A stretch of DNA of 64,000 nt from Planctomycetota bacterium (GCA_027296055.1 JAPUJT010000064.1:124001-188000), one strand, 5' to 3'. Numbered from the stretch's first letter, positions 24,601-33,351 are shown. Notes: generated by a model from the sequence alone, not told the origin. Numbers and translations are program-made.

Positions 24601-27574
24601 TGTTCGGGACGTGCCGCTCCTCGATGTCGAGATGGAGCAGCTTGACCGTTCCCTCCAGGTGGACGAGCCGATAGCTGTACAGGTCTTGCCCCTCGATGCT
24701 GAAGAGGACGTACCGATCGTTGGTCGGGACGGTGAGCATCACGGCCGCCTTCTGACCCGCGCGGAAGGTATCCTTGTCGGCGATGATCTGCACTCCTCCC
24801 TGGCGATATCCCAGGTCTCGGGAGGCGTCGGTCGCCACCCATACCGTCGTCTGAGCAGAGATCGGCGATCCGTCTCGGTCCTGACTGGCCCAGACGAACT
24901 GGTAGTAGCCCTCCCTCTCCGGGGTGAAGGTGAGATCCGCCTCCCCTTCGGCGTTCGTCTTCACGATGCGCATCAGGACCTCGTCGTGGTGATACCCCTG
25001 GGCCTTGAGCCTCCAGCCCGGGCCCGCCGGACCATCCGGTCGGGGCGGGAAGTGTCGCATCTCGGATCGCATCCGCTTCAGCTTCTCCCCGGTCACCTCT
25101 CTTCCGTTCGGATCCAGCCAGACCTCGAAGTGGGTGTCTTTCGTGACGGTGATCGTTCCGGAGGTGGACAGGGGCTGATCGTTCGCGTCGATCGTCCTGA
25201 CATCGACCGTGACCTTGTCCTGGGGGCGATACAGGTGGTGGCCCGGGCGGAGATAGACATGGTAGCTCTGCCGCGTCACCCGCACCTTTCCGCTGCCCAC
25301 AATCTGTCGGCGGGACGCATCGGTGACGCGGGCCTCGACCCTGTATTCGAAATCCTGATTGGAGTTATGGGGGGTGTCGAACGAGAGCTTGGCGCGACCC
25401 AGCTCATCCGTCCGAATCGTCTCGTGCTTGATGATCTGTCCGCTTCCCCACCAGTGGCGCCGGCTTCGATGGTCGATGTCCTCGTAGAACCAGGGAAACT
25501 CCCTCGGAGGAGACCACCAGTGGTAAAACGGGTTCTGGTAGACGAGGACCTCGACCGTCGCGTTGCCGACCGGCCCACCGAAGTAATACTCCGCTTCGAT
25601 CTCGATCTCGACCGACTCGCCCAGCTTGAAGGCCTTCTTCCTGCCGTCCTCCTCGGGCGTGCGCACCGACACCTTGAACTCCGGAAGCTTGTACTCTTCC
25701 AGGCGGAAGAGAGATGCGCTGCCTAGCCCATCCTTCTTTCCGGCGGTCCAGAAGGAGATCTTGTACTCCCCCAGAGGCATCGATCCGGTGAGCTCGAGTG
25801 AGGCCCAGGCGCTCCCGAATTTATTCAACGAGAGGGTTCCATCCGACACCTTGGCCCCGCGTGGATCCGTGATCTGGTACTCGATCTCCTCCCCGGATGG
25901 GGTCGAGTAGATCGACCCGTCGTACTGTCTTGCCAGGATCTTCCAGTGGGCTGTCTCCTCGGGACGATAGGCGGGTCGGTCGGTGAAGGCGTAGATCTTC
26001 CACGAGAGAGCAGAGCGTTGGCCGGAATAGCTCTGGCCGGTGGCGAACGCCTGTCGATCCTTGGAGATGGCGCTGACGAAGAGATCCGTTCGTCTCCATC
26101 CTTTCCGAGATGGGGCGACCAGGTCGAAGACGGCCAACCCCTCAGCGTTGGCGGTCTTGGTCTCCTCGCGCCACCCCCAGGTCGAGCCGTCGTACCCCCG
26201 TTCCCAGAGTCTCACTTTGGCGTTTGGGATGGGCGATCCATCCAGGACGTCGCAGACGTAGACGAGGGCTTGCCTTCCCGAGGTCTTGAGGACGAGCGAG
26301 GCATCGCTGACCAGGACGAGGTCCCTGGAGCTCTTCTTCCCCGCCACCCCTTCGATCACGTAGGCGCCCGTAGGAAGCGGCTTCTCCAGCCGGAGGGCCT
26401 TCTGGGCGGGAAGGTGTTTTCCCTTGTCCTCCGTCTGATACGTCCAGGATTCGACCTTCTCTCTTCCCGCGAGATCGATCTGATCGAGCCACGATCGGCC
26501 GCGCGCGTTGCTGCCACGAAAGGAGACGTCCTTCGTCAGATCCACGGGATAGAGGGAGAGGTCGATCCTCTTCACATTGCGCCAGTTCAGGTGGTACTGG
26601 ATCTCCGAGCCGGGCAGGAAAAAGTTCGAGACGCTTACCCGGACGACGGGAGAAGTGATCTGCTCGATCTGCCGCCGGGAGTCGTCGTGGTATCGGGTCT
26701 CTCCCTTCTCGAACTCCCGGATCAGCCGGCGATAGAGTTCCACGGCCTTCGGGAAGTCCGGTCGGTAGTTCCATTGGCCGCCCTCGAGTCGCACGACTCG
26801 GCCCTGGCTGGCCATCCACTGGGCGTAGTGGTAGAGGGCGTCGTCGTACCAGTCGGTCCCCTTCCCGGGTTTCAAGGCCGCCTCGTACGCATCGGGCACC
26901 TGCCGGGCAAGATGCCAACCCCCTCCCTGGTTCCGGAACGTCATGGCGATCAGGTATTGGGCGTGGGCGCGATCGTTGTCCGTGGATGCGATCTTCAGGA
27001 CGTTCTCGAGGACCGATCGGGGGACCACGTTCCCGTAGTAGCCGTAGTAGTAGTTGGCGTGGGCATCCCGGGGCCGGGCCATCTTCCAGACCATCCCGAC
27101 ATAACGCGTCCGGGCGGGCTCGATCTCCTCCGCCCCCGCCCACCAGTCGAGGGCCCGCTGGTAGTAGGTCCAGGCCTGACTCCAGTTCCGCTGGGCCCGG
27201 CGCGTCCAGTGATAGTCGGCGAGCGATTCCTGAACCTCCGCCCAGATCCGATCCCGGTCCTCGACCCTCTCTATGTCCCGCACGAGAATCTCGAGCTGCT
27301 TGCGCGCCCGATCGAAGGGCGTCGAGTCGGATGTCTGTGTGCCGGAATGCGATCGCCAGAGGGTGTCGGCGACCCGGAAATCCACCCATCGAGCCACCTC
27401 GACGGGGAGGTCCATCTTGTCCGCCTTCAGGTAGATCGCGCGCGCGCGTCCGTAGGATCTCTCGGAGTACAGTTCCTCCGCTTCCGCGTACAGCTTCGCG
27501 TAGTCGGTTGCCTCCTGGGGGGTGGGGATGAGAAAGAGGGCGGCCAGCAGACCGAGGAGGCTGAACGACTTCAT
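21638..27574 (-). CDS. Bacterial alpha-2-macroglobulin family protein with thioester motif
   Basis: 1978 residues with an N-terminal signal peptide and a good ribosome site (GGGAGCC before the ATG). The first 300 residues are helical, TPR-like. Then come several macroglobulin beta-sandwich domains (VYVCDVLDGSPIPNAKVRL, YRPEETAHWK, PQDKVTVDVRTIDAND), a bait-like variable segment near residue 1150-1200, the A2M core (VRSDFRSTVFWQPDVITDEDGHA), the thioester segment YPYGCTEQTMSRFLPA (Cys1418, Gln1421) and the alpha-toroid that follows (DGGWGWWKQGESDHFMTAYV). Such proteins trap attacking proteases covalently. The usual partner pbpC (PBP1C) is not adjacent. Largest gene in the window. Confidence 0.93.
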   Translation of the reverse strand: MKSFSLLGLLAALFLIPTPQEATDYAKLYAEAEELYSERSYGRARAIYLKADKMDLPVEVARWVDFRVADTLWRSHSGTQTSDSTPFDRARKQLEILVRDIERVEDRDRIWAEVQESLADYHWTRRAQRNWSQAWTYYQRALDWWAGAEEIEPARTRYVGMVWKMARPRDAHANYYYGYYGNVVPRSVLENVLKIASTDNDRAHAQYLIAMTFRNQGGGWHLARQVPDAYEAALKPGKGTDWYDDALYHYAQWMASQGRVVRLEGGQWNYRPDFPKAVELYRRLIREFEKGETRYHDDSRRQIEQITSPVVRVSVSNFFLPGSEIQYHLNWRNVKRIDLSLYPVDLTKDVSFRGSNARGRSWLDQIDLAGREKVESWTYQTEDKGKHLPAQKALRLEKPLPTGAYVIEGVAGKKSSRDLVLVSDASLVLKTSGRQALVYVCDVLDGSPIPNAKVRLWERGYDGSTWGWREETKTANAEGLAVFDLVAPSRKGWRRTDLFVSAISKDRQAFATGQSYSGQRSALSWKIYAFTDRPAYRPEETAHWKILARQYDGSIYSTPSGEEIEYQITDPRGAKVSDGTLSLNKFGSAWASLELTGSMPLGEYKISFWTAGKKDGLGSASLFRLEEYKLPEFKVSVRTPEEDGRKKAFKLGESVEIEIEAEYYFGGPVGNATVEVLVYQNPFYHWWSPPREFPWFYEDIDHRSRRHWWGSGQIIKHETIRTDELGRAKLSFDTPHNSNQDFEYRVEARVTDASRRQIVGSGKVRVTRQSYHVYLRPGHHLYRPQDKVTVDVRTIDANDQPLSTSGTITVTKDTHFEVWLDPNGREVTGEKLKRMRSEMRHFPPRPDGPAGPGWRLKAQGYHHDEVLMRIVKTNAEGEADLTFTPEREGYYQFVWASQDRDGSPISAQTTVWVATDASRDLGYRQGGVQIIADKDTFRAGQKAAVMLTVPTNDRYVLFSIEGQDLYSYRLVHLEGTVKLLHLDIEERHVPNIYLTAAMVSDRQLHMDTKQIVVPPVDHFLSVEIKHDRETYQPQEEGTVTIKTLDRNGKPVSAEVSLGLVDESVYAIQSDYAGDPRKFFYGSKRRQIIRTRGTFHHKRFTKLALGDEERLIEVAVRDLGRREEGEKLAPKKEMKGKARADSFAEASGARSRGAERPSAPAEGMLMFDDASEEMEADGRGGFDPDSGGVVVVRSDFRSTVFWQPDVITDEDGHATATVKYPDTLTRWKATARVITEKNQFGIADSSTRTRKPLIARLQAPRFFVVGDLATVSAVINNNTEKKLIVTPSLKAKGLTIIGLLIDGKVKKGEAGPIEISPAGEGRVDWAVSVLEPDAALLTVAAQGGGYQDAMQKKLPIFEHGIEKLVAKAVKLRGKDVTVKIDIPKERKRDSTVLTLQVAPSLAVTMLDALPYLIDYPYGCTEQTMSRFLPAAITAKTLKDLGVKPETVMRKVFGGIEQEHVDRTQAGGKKDLAKLTDMVRKGLERLYDFQHADGGWGWWKQGESDHFMTAYVVWGLALAREADIEIRVDALERGAQFLDKEIVEAERRHDLQAWMLHALAYHHFTSSKDRIGKFQRKAFDNLWARRDDLNAYTRALFALSAHYYKDEIRAKTLIRNLENGVKRDETPDTSVIQRGEQESHPAVQGTAHWGEDGIWWRWSDGGVEATSFALAALLTIDPKSDLIEPVTNWLIKNRRGSQWSNTRDTAIAILALNQYLRESGELKPDIEYEIFFNGTSVIRQKLTADDALTAPSRFSIDRDLIRDGSNEIRIVRKAGDSPLYFSAEATFFSLEEPVTPAGNEIFVRRQYFKLVGRPTLLKGFVYHREPLNDGEELSSGDRVETVITIEGKNNYEYLVFEDLKPAGLEAVQIRSGESIYARELKSGAVEAHFSGEKGEGEEPKGTGSSDYTNRSRWVYQELRDRKIALFIDKLPEGVWEIRYDLRAEVPGKFHALPVTGHAMYVPEIRCNGAETRITVIDSTN

Positions 27575-27686
27575 CTTGGCTCCCGCTCATGAGAGCGCGA
27601 GCCCCGACACCCTACGGGTGGGGGATCCGCGCTCCGGGTCGATAGGATTGTTGGTCGATTAGACCCCCGGGGCCTCTGAGGGTTCC

Positions 27687-27842
27687 CTATTTTGGGCGGG
27701 GCCGGGCTCTGCGAATGGGCTTCTGCTTCCTGCCGGTGCGCATTGCCTTGAGGGCCTTTCGGCCACCCTTCGTTCGAGACTTCGCCCGAAAGCCCGACTT
27801 TCTCTTGCCCTTCAGGTTGCTCTTTCTGATCTTGACCTTCAT
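27687..27842 (-). CDS. rpmH: 50S ribosomal protein bL34
   Basis: A 51-residue basic protein from ATG 27842, preceded by GGAGAAGGGACC. SNLKGKRKSGFRAKSRTKGG followed by RKALKAMRTGRKQ matches the bL34 core (SNLKRKRKHGFRARM-TKGGRKVL--RR-KGRK). The N-terminus KVKIRK replaces the usual KRTYQP, and an extra RRARPRPK tail makes it a little longer than the usual 44-47 residues. bL34 is normally followed by rnpA and yidC near dnaA; here a macroglobulin gene follows, 112 bases away. The gene was missed by longest-frame calling because another frame is open across it. Confidence 0.85.
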   Translation of the reverse strand: MKVKIRKSNLKGKRKSGFRAKSRTKGGRKALKAMRTGRKQKPIRRARPRPK

Positions 27843-27928
27843 GGTCCCTTCTCCTTTCCTGCCGGCCGAGCCTTTGTGATGAGGCGTTCCTGCTGACCCC
27901 GTCCCGGAGGCCGGGGGGGGGGCGGACC

Positions 27929-27934
27929 ATTATA
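27929..27934 (-). promoter_or_regulatory. -10 box of a sigma70-type promoter for rpmH
   Basis: TATAAT on the minus strand at 27934-27929, about 85 bases upstream of the rpmH ATG. No good -35 hexamer is seen at 17 bases; only a poor match. It lies in the gap between rpmH and the HEAT lipoprotein gene, where a promoter for rpmH is expected. Confidence 0.45.
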
Positions 27935-27981
27935 GCGGAAAAGAAGCGGGACGGATCACGGAGGTGAGGGGAAGTTTGGGG

Positions 27982-29619
27982 TCAGTCGAAACGGGACTTG
28001 CTGGCCGCCCACCATCTCTCGACGGCCGCCCGGGCCTGCTCCCTCTTCTGCCGAGGGGAGGACGGGTCGTAGCCGAAGTCCTCCTCGGCCACATAGGCGA
28101 TACGGTCGATCCCTCGGAGACGATCCTCCGGGGAGGGGCTTCGCAGGAGGTCGATCGAGTCAGGGACCTCACGGGAGATGAGTTTGTATCCGGAGGGGTC
28201 TCCGAGCCGGTGGAGCGCGGCCGCGGCGAAATAGGCCAGGTCGGTGTTCTCCTCGCTCAGAAGCCGTCGGATCACCCTTATCGCTGCCCCGTGCCGGAGC
28301 ATGCCGAGCGCCTTGCACGCCACGATGCGAACGTCATCCCGCTCTCCTTTCAGGAGGTAGACGAGCATCTCTGCCCGGGAGCGATCTCCTATCTGACCCA
28401 GGGCCATGGCGGATTGTTTTCTTAGCTCGGGGTTCGGGGCATTGAGGAGCCTGATGAGAGGTGCGGCCGCCTCTCTCGCCTCGAGCTGACCGAGGGCCCC
28501 TACCGCGGCGAACCGCACCCGGTCTTCGGAGGACTCCTCCAGGAGCTTCATGAGAAGCGGGACGGCGCCCTTGTCCCGGATCTGACCGAGGGACCATGCA
28601 GCGGCAGCCACTTCCTCCTGGCTCTCGACGTCGAGTGTGGAGGCCAGACCGACGACCGCTCTCGAATCGCGAAGAAGACCTAGAGACGAGATCGCAGCGA
28701 GCCGGACATTTGCATCGGTGTCCCGGAGCATTTCGATGATGGCGAGCACCTGATCGGCCGTGCCGATGGATCCAAGGGCCTGCACCGCCGCCTCGCGTAT
28801 CTCCGACTCGGGATCCCCGAGGAGCGGTGCGATCTTCTCCGCGAGGCTCGGATCCCCGAGGCCGCCGGTGGCCCGGATTGCCGATATCCGAACCTCCAGC
28901 TCGGCATCTTCGAGGGCGCCCAGGACCAGATCGCGAATCGCCAGATCGTCCAGCCGGCCCGCCGTCTCCACGGCGATCGCTCTCCTCGCAGGATCCTTGT
29001 CCTTCGCCATCGCCGTCACTTCGCGGAGAATCTGTTCCATTCCGATCTCGGAGTCGTGGAAGGTGACGAGGGTCTGAAGGGCGGCGCTTCTGACATCGGG
29101 AGAAGTGTCTTTGAGAGTCTCGAAGAGCGAGGCCAGGGCGGATCGAGTCGGGATGCGTCCCAGGGCGATGGCGGTGCTCTCCCGGACTCCGGGATCAGGG
29201 TCTTCGAGAAAGGGCAGGAGTCGATGCAGGGCCAGCGGCGCGCCGAGATTGGCGAGGGAGGGGGCCATCGAAGTCCTTACGGGACAGGATGCATCGTCGA
29301 GGTGCTGGGCGAGGAGACCGGCGAGAACCTCCATGTTGGCGCGCGAGAGGCGCTCCGCCATCAACCGGACCGAACCACCCCCTTCCGGATCATCCGCCAG
29401 GTGCAGCTCCCACAGGATCTCCTGCTCGGCGGTGCCCCTCTTGCTCTGGATGAGACGCCGGACCGCGCGGCGCCGGCGCTCGAGATCCGTCTGGTGGATT
29501 CCGGTGACGGAAGGCGGCGCTTCCCTCGGCCTCTCCTGGCTCGGAGGGGCCTCCTGGGTGGCGCAGGCGAGGAAGAGGAGCAGAGTGGTGAGCATGCCGG
29601 CTCTCCCGAATGAGTTCAT
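27982..29619 (-). CDS. HEAT-repeat lipoprotein
   Basis: 545 residues with a lipoprotein signal (TTLLLFLAC, Cys19). Nearly the whole mature chain consists of HEAT/PBS-lyase-like units of about 31 residues: DPDPGVRESTAIALGRI, DKDPARRAIAVETAGRL, DTDANVRLAAISSLGLL and GERDDVRIVACKALGML. Probably an outer- or inner-membrane-tethered scaffold. It is transcribed towards rpmH and lies 22 bases after the stop-free upstream RS/Tyr-rich gene's 3' end, so the two may be cotranscribed. Confidence 0.88.
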   Translation of the reverse strand: MNSFGRAGMLTTLLLFLACATQEAPPSQERPREAPPSVTGIHQTDLERRRRAVRRLIQSKRGTAEQEILWELHLADDPEGGGSVRLMAERLSRANMEVLAGLLAQHLDDASCPVRTSMAPSLANLGAPLALHRLLPFLEDPDPGVRESTAIALGRIPTRSALASLFETLKDTSPDVRSAALQTLVTFHDSEIGMEQILREVTAMAKDKDPARRAIAVETAGRLDDLAIRDLVLGALEDAELEVRISAIRATGGLGDPSLAEKIAPLLGDPESEIREAAVQALGSIGTADQVLAIIEMLRDTDANVRLAAISSLGLLRDSRAVVGLASTLDVESQEEVAAAAWSLGQIRDKGAVPLLMKLLEESSEDRVRFAAVGALGQLEAREAAAPLIRLLNAPNPELRKQSAMALGQIGDRSRAEMLVYLLKGERDDVRIVACKALGMLRHGAAIRVIRRLLSEENTDLAYFAAAALHRLGDPSGYKLISREVPDSIDLLRSPSPEDRLRGIDRIAYVAEEDFGYDPSSPRQKREQARAAVERWWAASKSRFD

Positions 29620-29642
29620 CGGCCTTCCCCCGGTGAGGGGAT

Positions 29643-31235
29643 CTATTCTGTGATCGATTCCAGCAGCGCCCGGGAGACCGAGTCGTCCGGATCGAGTCTC
29701 GTCACGACCTCCAGCGCCGACCGGGCCTCGCCCGTGTCCCCCCTCTGGAGAGAGAGGAAGGCGTAAGTGAATCGCGCGGATACGTCTTCGGGGTCCCCAT
29801 CCGATTTCGCCTTCAGAGCCTGGAGCTGGTCGGCGAAGTCCTCCGGGTTGCCGTACAGACTCCCGACATCCATCGGCTCCGCGGGGATGCCGCGACCGAG
29901 CCCCGCTCGAAGCGTGACGTCGGCCAGGTCGGTATCCCCGGAGGCAAAGTAGGCGACGCCGAGCCGTAGCCTCATCTCGACGGTAGCGGAGTCCCCTTCC
30001 TTGTAGATCGCTTTCTTGAAGAACTCGGCGGCAAGGTCATAGTCGCCGCGTCGGAAGAGGGCGCGCGCCGCCTTCTCGAACTCCTCCGCCTCGATCAGCT
30101 GGTTGATCCATTCCACTTCCGGATCCACCGTCTCGGATGACGAACTGTAGGAGGAGTCGGTCCGGTCGTACGGAGCATAGGGATAGTAGTAGGGATAGTA
30201 GTAGCTGTTGTAGTAACCGTAGACCGGGTAGCGGTAGGCTCCGAAGAAGATGGCCCTCGGATAGTAGTAGGGAGTGCAGTAGTACGGATAGTAATAGCCG
30301 TAATACGGGTAGCAGCCGTAATAGGAATAGGAGTAGTAGGGGTAGCCGTAGGAGTAACCATAGTACGGCCACCCGAGCGAGAAGTAGATGGAGAAGCGAC
30401 CGACTCTCCCGTAGCCGCCCAGACCAAACCTCGCCCGTCCGCTATGGGACGCCCGTGATCTGGCGTGGGAGCGGGCGCGTGCCGAGCCGAATCCCGCTGT
30501 CGACCGGCCGATACGTCTGCCTGCCGAAGCCCGACCGGTCTTCCCGTAGGACTTGTAAGCATAGTAATTCCGATAGGAGCCGCGGCTTCCAAGGCTCCCT
30601 GATCGACCCGCCCTCGAGTAGCGCTCCGCCAGCACGCGGCTCGTCGGCCGCGATGCCACGCGAGCGCGGCCTGCTGTCGACCTTCCGGCGAAGGAAGGGG
30701 TCCGACGCGCGGCCGAGGGAGAACGTGTGATCGAGGTTCCTCTGCCGGCTGCTGGACGACGGATCGCGGGGCCCCGGCTTATCCCGGTCGCTCGCGCGCC
30801 GGAGGTGCGTCCGGACGAGACGGAAGATCCTCTGGAGGGCCGGGAGACAGTTCCACGTATGGGGGCTCGTGAGGATGGTCTCGACGAGGATGGCGTCCGC
30901 ACCGAACGGCTCCTCCCGGCGGCCGAGCGGGTGCTCCGACCCCGGGTCGATGGCGTTCGGATCCCCTGGGCGGGTCGTCCGACGGACGACCCTCGCGTTC
31001 GGCCTGTCGATCGTGATGGCGAGCGGATCGAGCGTGTGCGAGTTCCGCTCGAGCGCCGTACGGACCGGGACGAAGGCCTGACGGATCGCCCGGTAGACCC
31101 CCGACGACCAACGACGCTCCCGCGACTCCCTCCCCCTCCTCTCCGGACCTGGGCCTCGACGACCTCCGGGGTCAAGAGAAAGAGGGCGATCGACACGATA
31201 CCCAGAGTCGCTCGAAGCAGGGAATTCCGCAGCAT
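29643..31235 (-). CDS. Secreted Arg/Ser-rich and Tyr-rich low-complexity protein with C-terminal TPR
   Basis: 530 residues from ATG 31235, preceded by GGGAGGTAG. A signal peptide (MLRNSLLRATLGIVSIALFL...) is followed by roughly 250 residues almost purely Arg, Ser, Gly and Thr (for instance RSSGTRTRSIRSPSRSTGR), then about 80 residues dominated by Tyr, Pro and Gly (PYYGYSYGYPYYSYSYYGCY), then an ordered C-terminus of TPR units (GDYDLAAEFFKKAIYKEGD, FAYLSLQRGDTGEARSALEV-type). Low complexity is encoded with normal GC-rich codons, so it is real protein. Could be a surface or matrix protein; no family recognised. Confidence 0.75.
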   Translation of the reverse strand: MLRNSLLRATLGIVSIALFLLTPEVVEAQVRRGGGGSRGSVVGRRGSTGRSVRPSSRSVRRSSGTRTRSIRSPSRSTGRTRGSSVGRPAQGIRTPSTRGRSTRSAAGRSRSVRTPSSSRPSSRAPIRGTVSRPSRGSSVSSGRTSGARATGISRGPAIRRPAAGRGTSITRSPSAARRTPSFAGRSTAGRARVASRPTSRVLAERYSRAGRSGSLGSRGSYRNYYAYKSYGKTGRASAGRRIGRSTAGFGSARARSHARSRASHSGRARFGLGGYGRVGRFSIYFSLGWPYYGYSYGYPYYSYSYYGCYPYYGYYYPYYCTPYYYPRAIFFGAYRYPVYGYYNSYYYPYYYPYAPYDRTDSSYSSSSETVDPEVEWINQLIEAEEFEKAARALFRRGDYDLAAEFFKKAIYKEGDSATVEMRLRLGVAYFASGDTDLADVTLRAGLGRGIPAEPMDVGSLYGNPEDFADQLQALKAKSDGDPEDVSARFTYAFLSLQRGDTGEARSALEVVTRLDPDDSVSRALLESITE

Positions 31236-31283
31236 ATCTACCTCCCTCGATCCCGAAAGCAATGTTTGCAGTTGCCGACCCCG

Positions 31284-31312
31284 ATTATATCTCGTGGCCG
31301 GATCCCGAGCAA
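31284..31312 (-). promoter_or_regulatory. Sigma70-like promoter for the RS/Tyr-rich gene
   Basis: Minus-strand -10 TATAAT (31289-31284) with TTGCTC 17 bases upstream (31312-31307). The start codon at 31235 gives a leader of about 40 bases. Confidence 0.55.
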
Positions 31313-31418
31313 TGACGCCGGATTCGACTCCGGCGAGAAACCTCGACCGACCCGAACTCAACGCAAACGCCGGGCCACGCAACCCACAAACAAGGGGGGA
31401 GCCTGCCCGTAGGGGTCG

Positions 31419-31447
31419 TTGACGGCCTCCTCGGGCGCTGATAGGAT
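31419..31447 (+). promoter_or_regulatory. Sigma70-like promoter for the HExxH peptidase gene
   Basis: TTGACG (31419-31424), 17-base spacer, TAGGAT (31442-31447). The peptidase ATG at 31492 lies about 37 bases after the expected transcription start. Confidence 0.55.
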
Positions 31448-31491
31448 TGCCCTATCGCCCTTGTGGAATGGAGATTCGGGGAGGACATTCG

Positions 31492-33351
31492 ATGCAAATC
31501 CTGAGATCGGGACTCTTTTTCATCTGCGGTCTGATCATTGCGAGCAGCGCCTGGATCGAGATCCATGCCCAGGACAAGATCCATCGGAGATCAGGAAGGC
31601 CGCTGGAAGGAGAAATCCTCGAGGAGACCGAGTCGTATGTGAAGATAAAGCTGAAGTACGGGGAGATGAAGGTCAAAAGGACCGACATCACCAAGATCGA
31701 GAGGGGAGTGGGAGGCGCGGAGGAGGCGTACCTCGCCCTGCTGGATAAGACGGACAAGGACGATCCGGAGGCCGTCGCCGAGCTGGCCCGTTGGTGTAAG
31801 GACCACGACCGGTTCAAGGAGGCCCGGAAGCACTGGGATCAAGTCCTCGATCTGGATCCGGATCATGAGGACGCTCGGACGGCGAGAGGGTTCGTCCGGG
31901 CCAAGGATGGGAAATGGGTCCGCTCCGAAGATGTCGCGAAGCGCGGCAGGGAGGAGAAGGAGCGGGAGAAGATCTCGAAACGGTTGAAGGGCTCGGCCGA
32001 GGAGTTCGAGGGGGTCCCCTGGGCGGATGCTTACGAGGTGCCGAGCGCGCACTACTTGCTTACGTGCAACGTCACCAGGCCCGTCGCGGAGCGTTACAGC
32101 AAGTTCATCGAATCGGCCTATGCCGGCTACCTCGAGTTCTTCAGGAAGATCCACACCCCGAGCCCCGAGAAATCGAACGTCTATATCTTCAGGAACTATG
32201 AGGAGTACCTCACGATGGCGGGGAGGCCGGGGGTCGCCGGGTTCTATACCCCGAAGGGGTCCGGCAGTATTGCAGCGAGATCCGTAACGGCCTATCACGG
32301 CGGCTTCGGCACGACGGGAGGGACCGACGAGGTCCTTCTCCACGAGCTGACCCATCAGTTCGAGCATCTGGTCATCGGGGACGAATTCTGGAATGCCCCG
32401 ATCTGGCTGATCGAGGGGCTCGCCGTCTTCTTCGAGGCCTGCGAGATCAAGGGGGGGAAGGCGATATACAAGCTGCCCGGCAGCAAGACCATCGGGATTG
32501 TCCCCAGGGAGAGGCTGATCCTGCTGAAGGCCCAGATCAAGGCCGGGAACTACGACAAGCTGAAGAAGCTCATTCGAACTCCTCAGGCTCGGTTCGGGTA
32601 CTCCCAGTACACGGCCGCCTGGTCGGTCATTCACTGGATGTGGAACGCCGATGGGGGCAAGTACAAGTCGATCTTCTACACACTGTGGAAGACGTCCCGG
32701 CAGAAGCGGATCGAACCGGAGTTCGTCGAGAAGCTGATCCTGGACGCCACGGGCAAGGATATAGAGGAGTTCGAGGAGAAGATCTGGAAGCCCTACGTCG
32801 TGAAGCTCGAGGCGCTCCCCCCCGGCATCATCAAGGGAAACAAGTTCGTCAGTCGCCGGATGAAGTTGGAGATCTCCCGCCCGAAGGGGGCCTGGAAGTG
32901 GGACATGAAGGACCTGCCTGCCGAGCTCCAGGTTAGGCTCCGGAACGAGACCGCCGATGTCACGATCGAGGTGTCGGCGATCATGACCCGACGGAGTGGG
33001 GACGAGCTGAAAGAAAAGGGAGTGGACGGGATCATCGACGAGGCGATCGAAGAGATCAAGACCCGGGTCGACAACGACTTGTACGATCCGGCCGACCCTG
33101 ACAATACCCCACCGATCGCCTACAAGGAGCTCAACCTCCGGGGGTTCCGGGCGGGCAGGTTCGAGTACGATATCAAGACGAGCTTTCAGAGCTTCGAGGA
33201 TGACGATGAAGAGTCCACCACCCGTTTCCTGGTGGTCATTCCGACCGTTAAACGATATTTCGAGTTTCGCTGTGAATGTCCCAAGGAAAAGGCCAAGCAG
33301 GTCCGGATTGCCTTCGACGAACTCGTCCGATCGGTCCGAATTGCGAAGTAG
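31492..33351 (+). CDS. Secreted zinc metallopeptidase (HExxH, DUF1570-like)
   Basis: 619 residues from ATG 31492, with GGGGAGGA upstream; the open frame begins earlier but the signal peptide MQILRSGLFFICGLIIASS fixes the start. Residues 25-60 form a small SH3-like unit (HRRSGRPLEGEILEE...VKIKLKYGEMKVKRTDI). A TPR-like stretch follows, then the peptidase with HELTH (284-288) and the downstream glutamate in WLIEGLAVFFE, the gluzincin arrangement also seen in DUF1570 proteins. The C-terminal 200 residues have no recognised fold. Expected to be periplasmic or exported; substrate unknown. Confidence 0.8.
   Translation: MQILRSGLFFICGLIIASSAWIEIHAQDKIHRRSGRPLEGEILEETESYVKIKLKYGEMKVKRTDITKIERGVGGAEEAYLALLDKTDKDDPEAVAELARWCKDHDRFKEARKHWDQVLDLDPDHEDARTARGFVRAKDGKWVRSEDVAKRGREEKEREKISKRLKGSAEEFEGVPWADAYEVPSAHYLLTCNVTRPVAERYSKFIESAYAGYLEFFRKIHTPSPEKSNVYIFRNYEEYLTMAGRPGVAGFYTPKGSGSIAARSVTAYHGGFGTTGGTDEVLLHELTHQFEHLVIGDEFWNAPIWLIEGLAVFFEACEIKGGKAIYKLPGSKTIGIVPRERLILLKAQIKAGNYDKLKKLIRTPQARFGYSQYTAAWSVIHWMWNADGGKYKSIFYTLWKTSRQKRIEPEFVEKLILDATGKDIEEFEEKIWKPYVVKLEALPPGIIKGNKFVSRRMKLEISRPKGAWKWDMKDLPAELQVRLRNETADVTIEVSAIMTRRSGDELKEKGVDGIIDEAIEEIKTRVDNDLYDPADPDNTPPIAYKELNLRGFRAGRFEYDIKTSFQSFEDDDEESTTRFLVVIPTVKRYFEFRCECPKEKAKQVRIAFDELVRSVRIAK

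Noticed and set aside
27571-27930. 119-codon minus-strand ORF across the rpmH region
   Set aside because: Different frame from the recognisable bL34 protein and compositionally a shadow.
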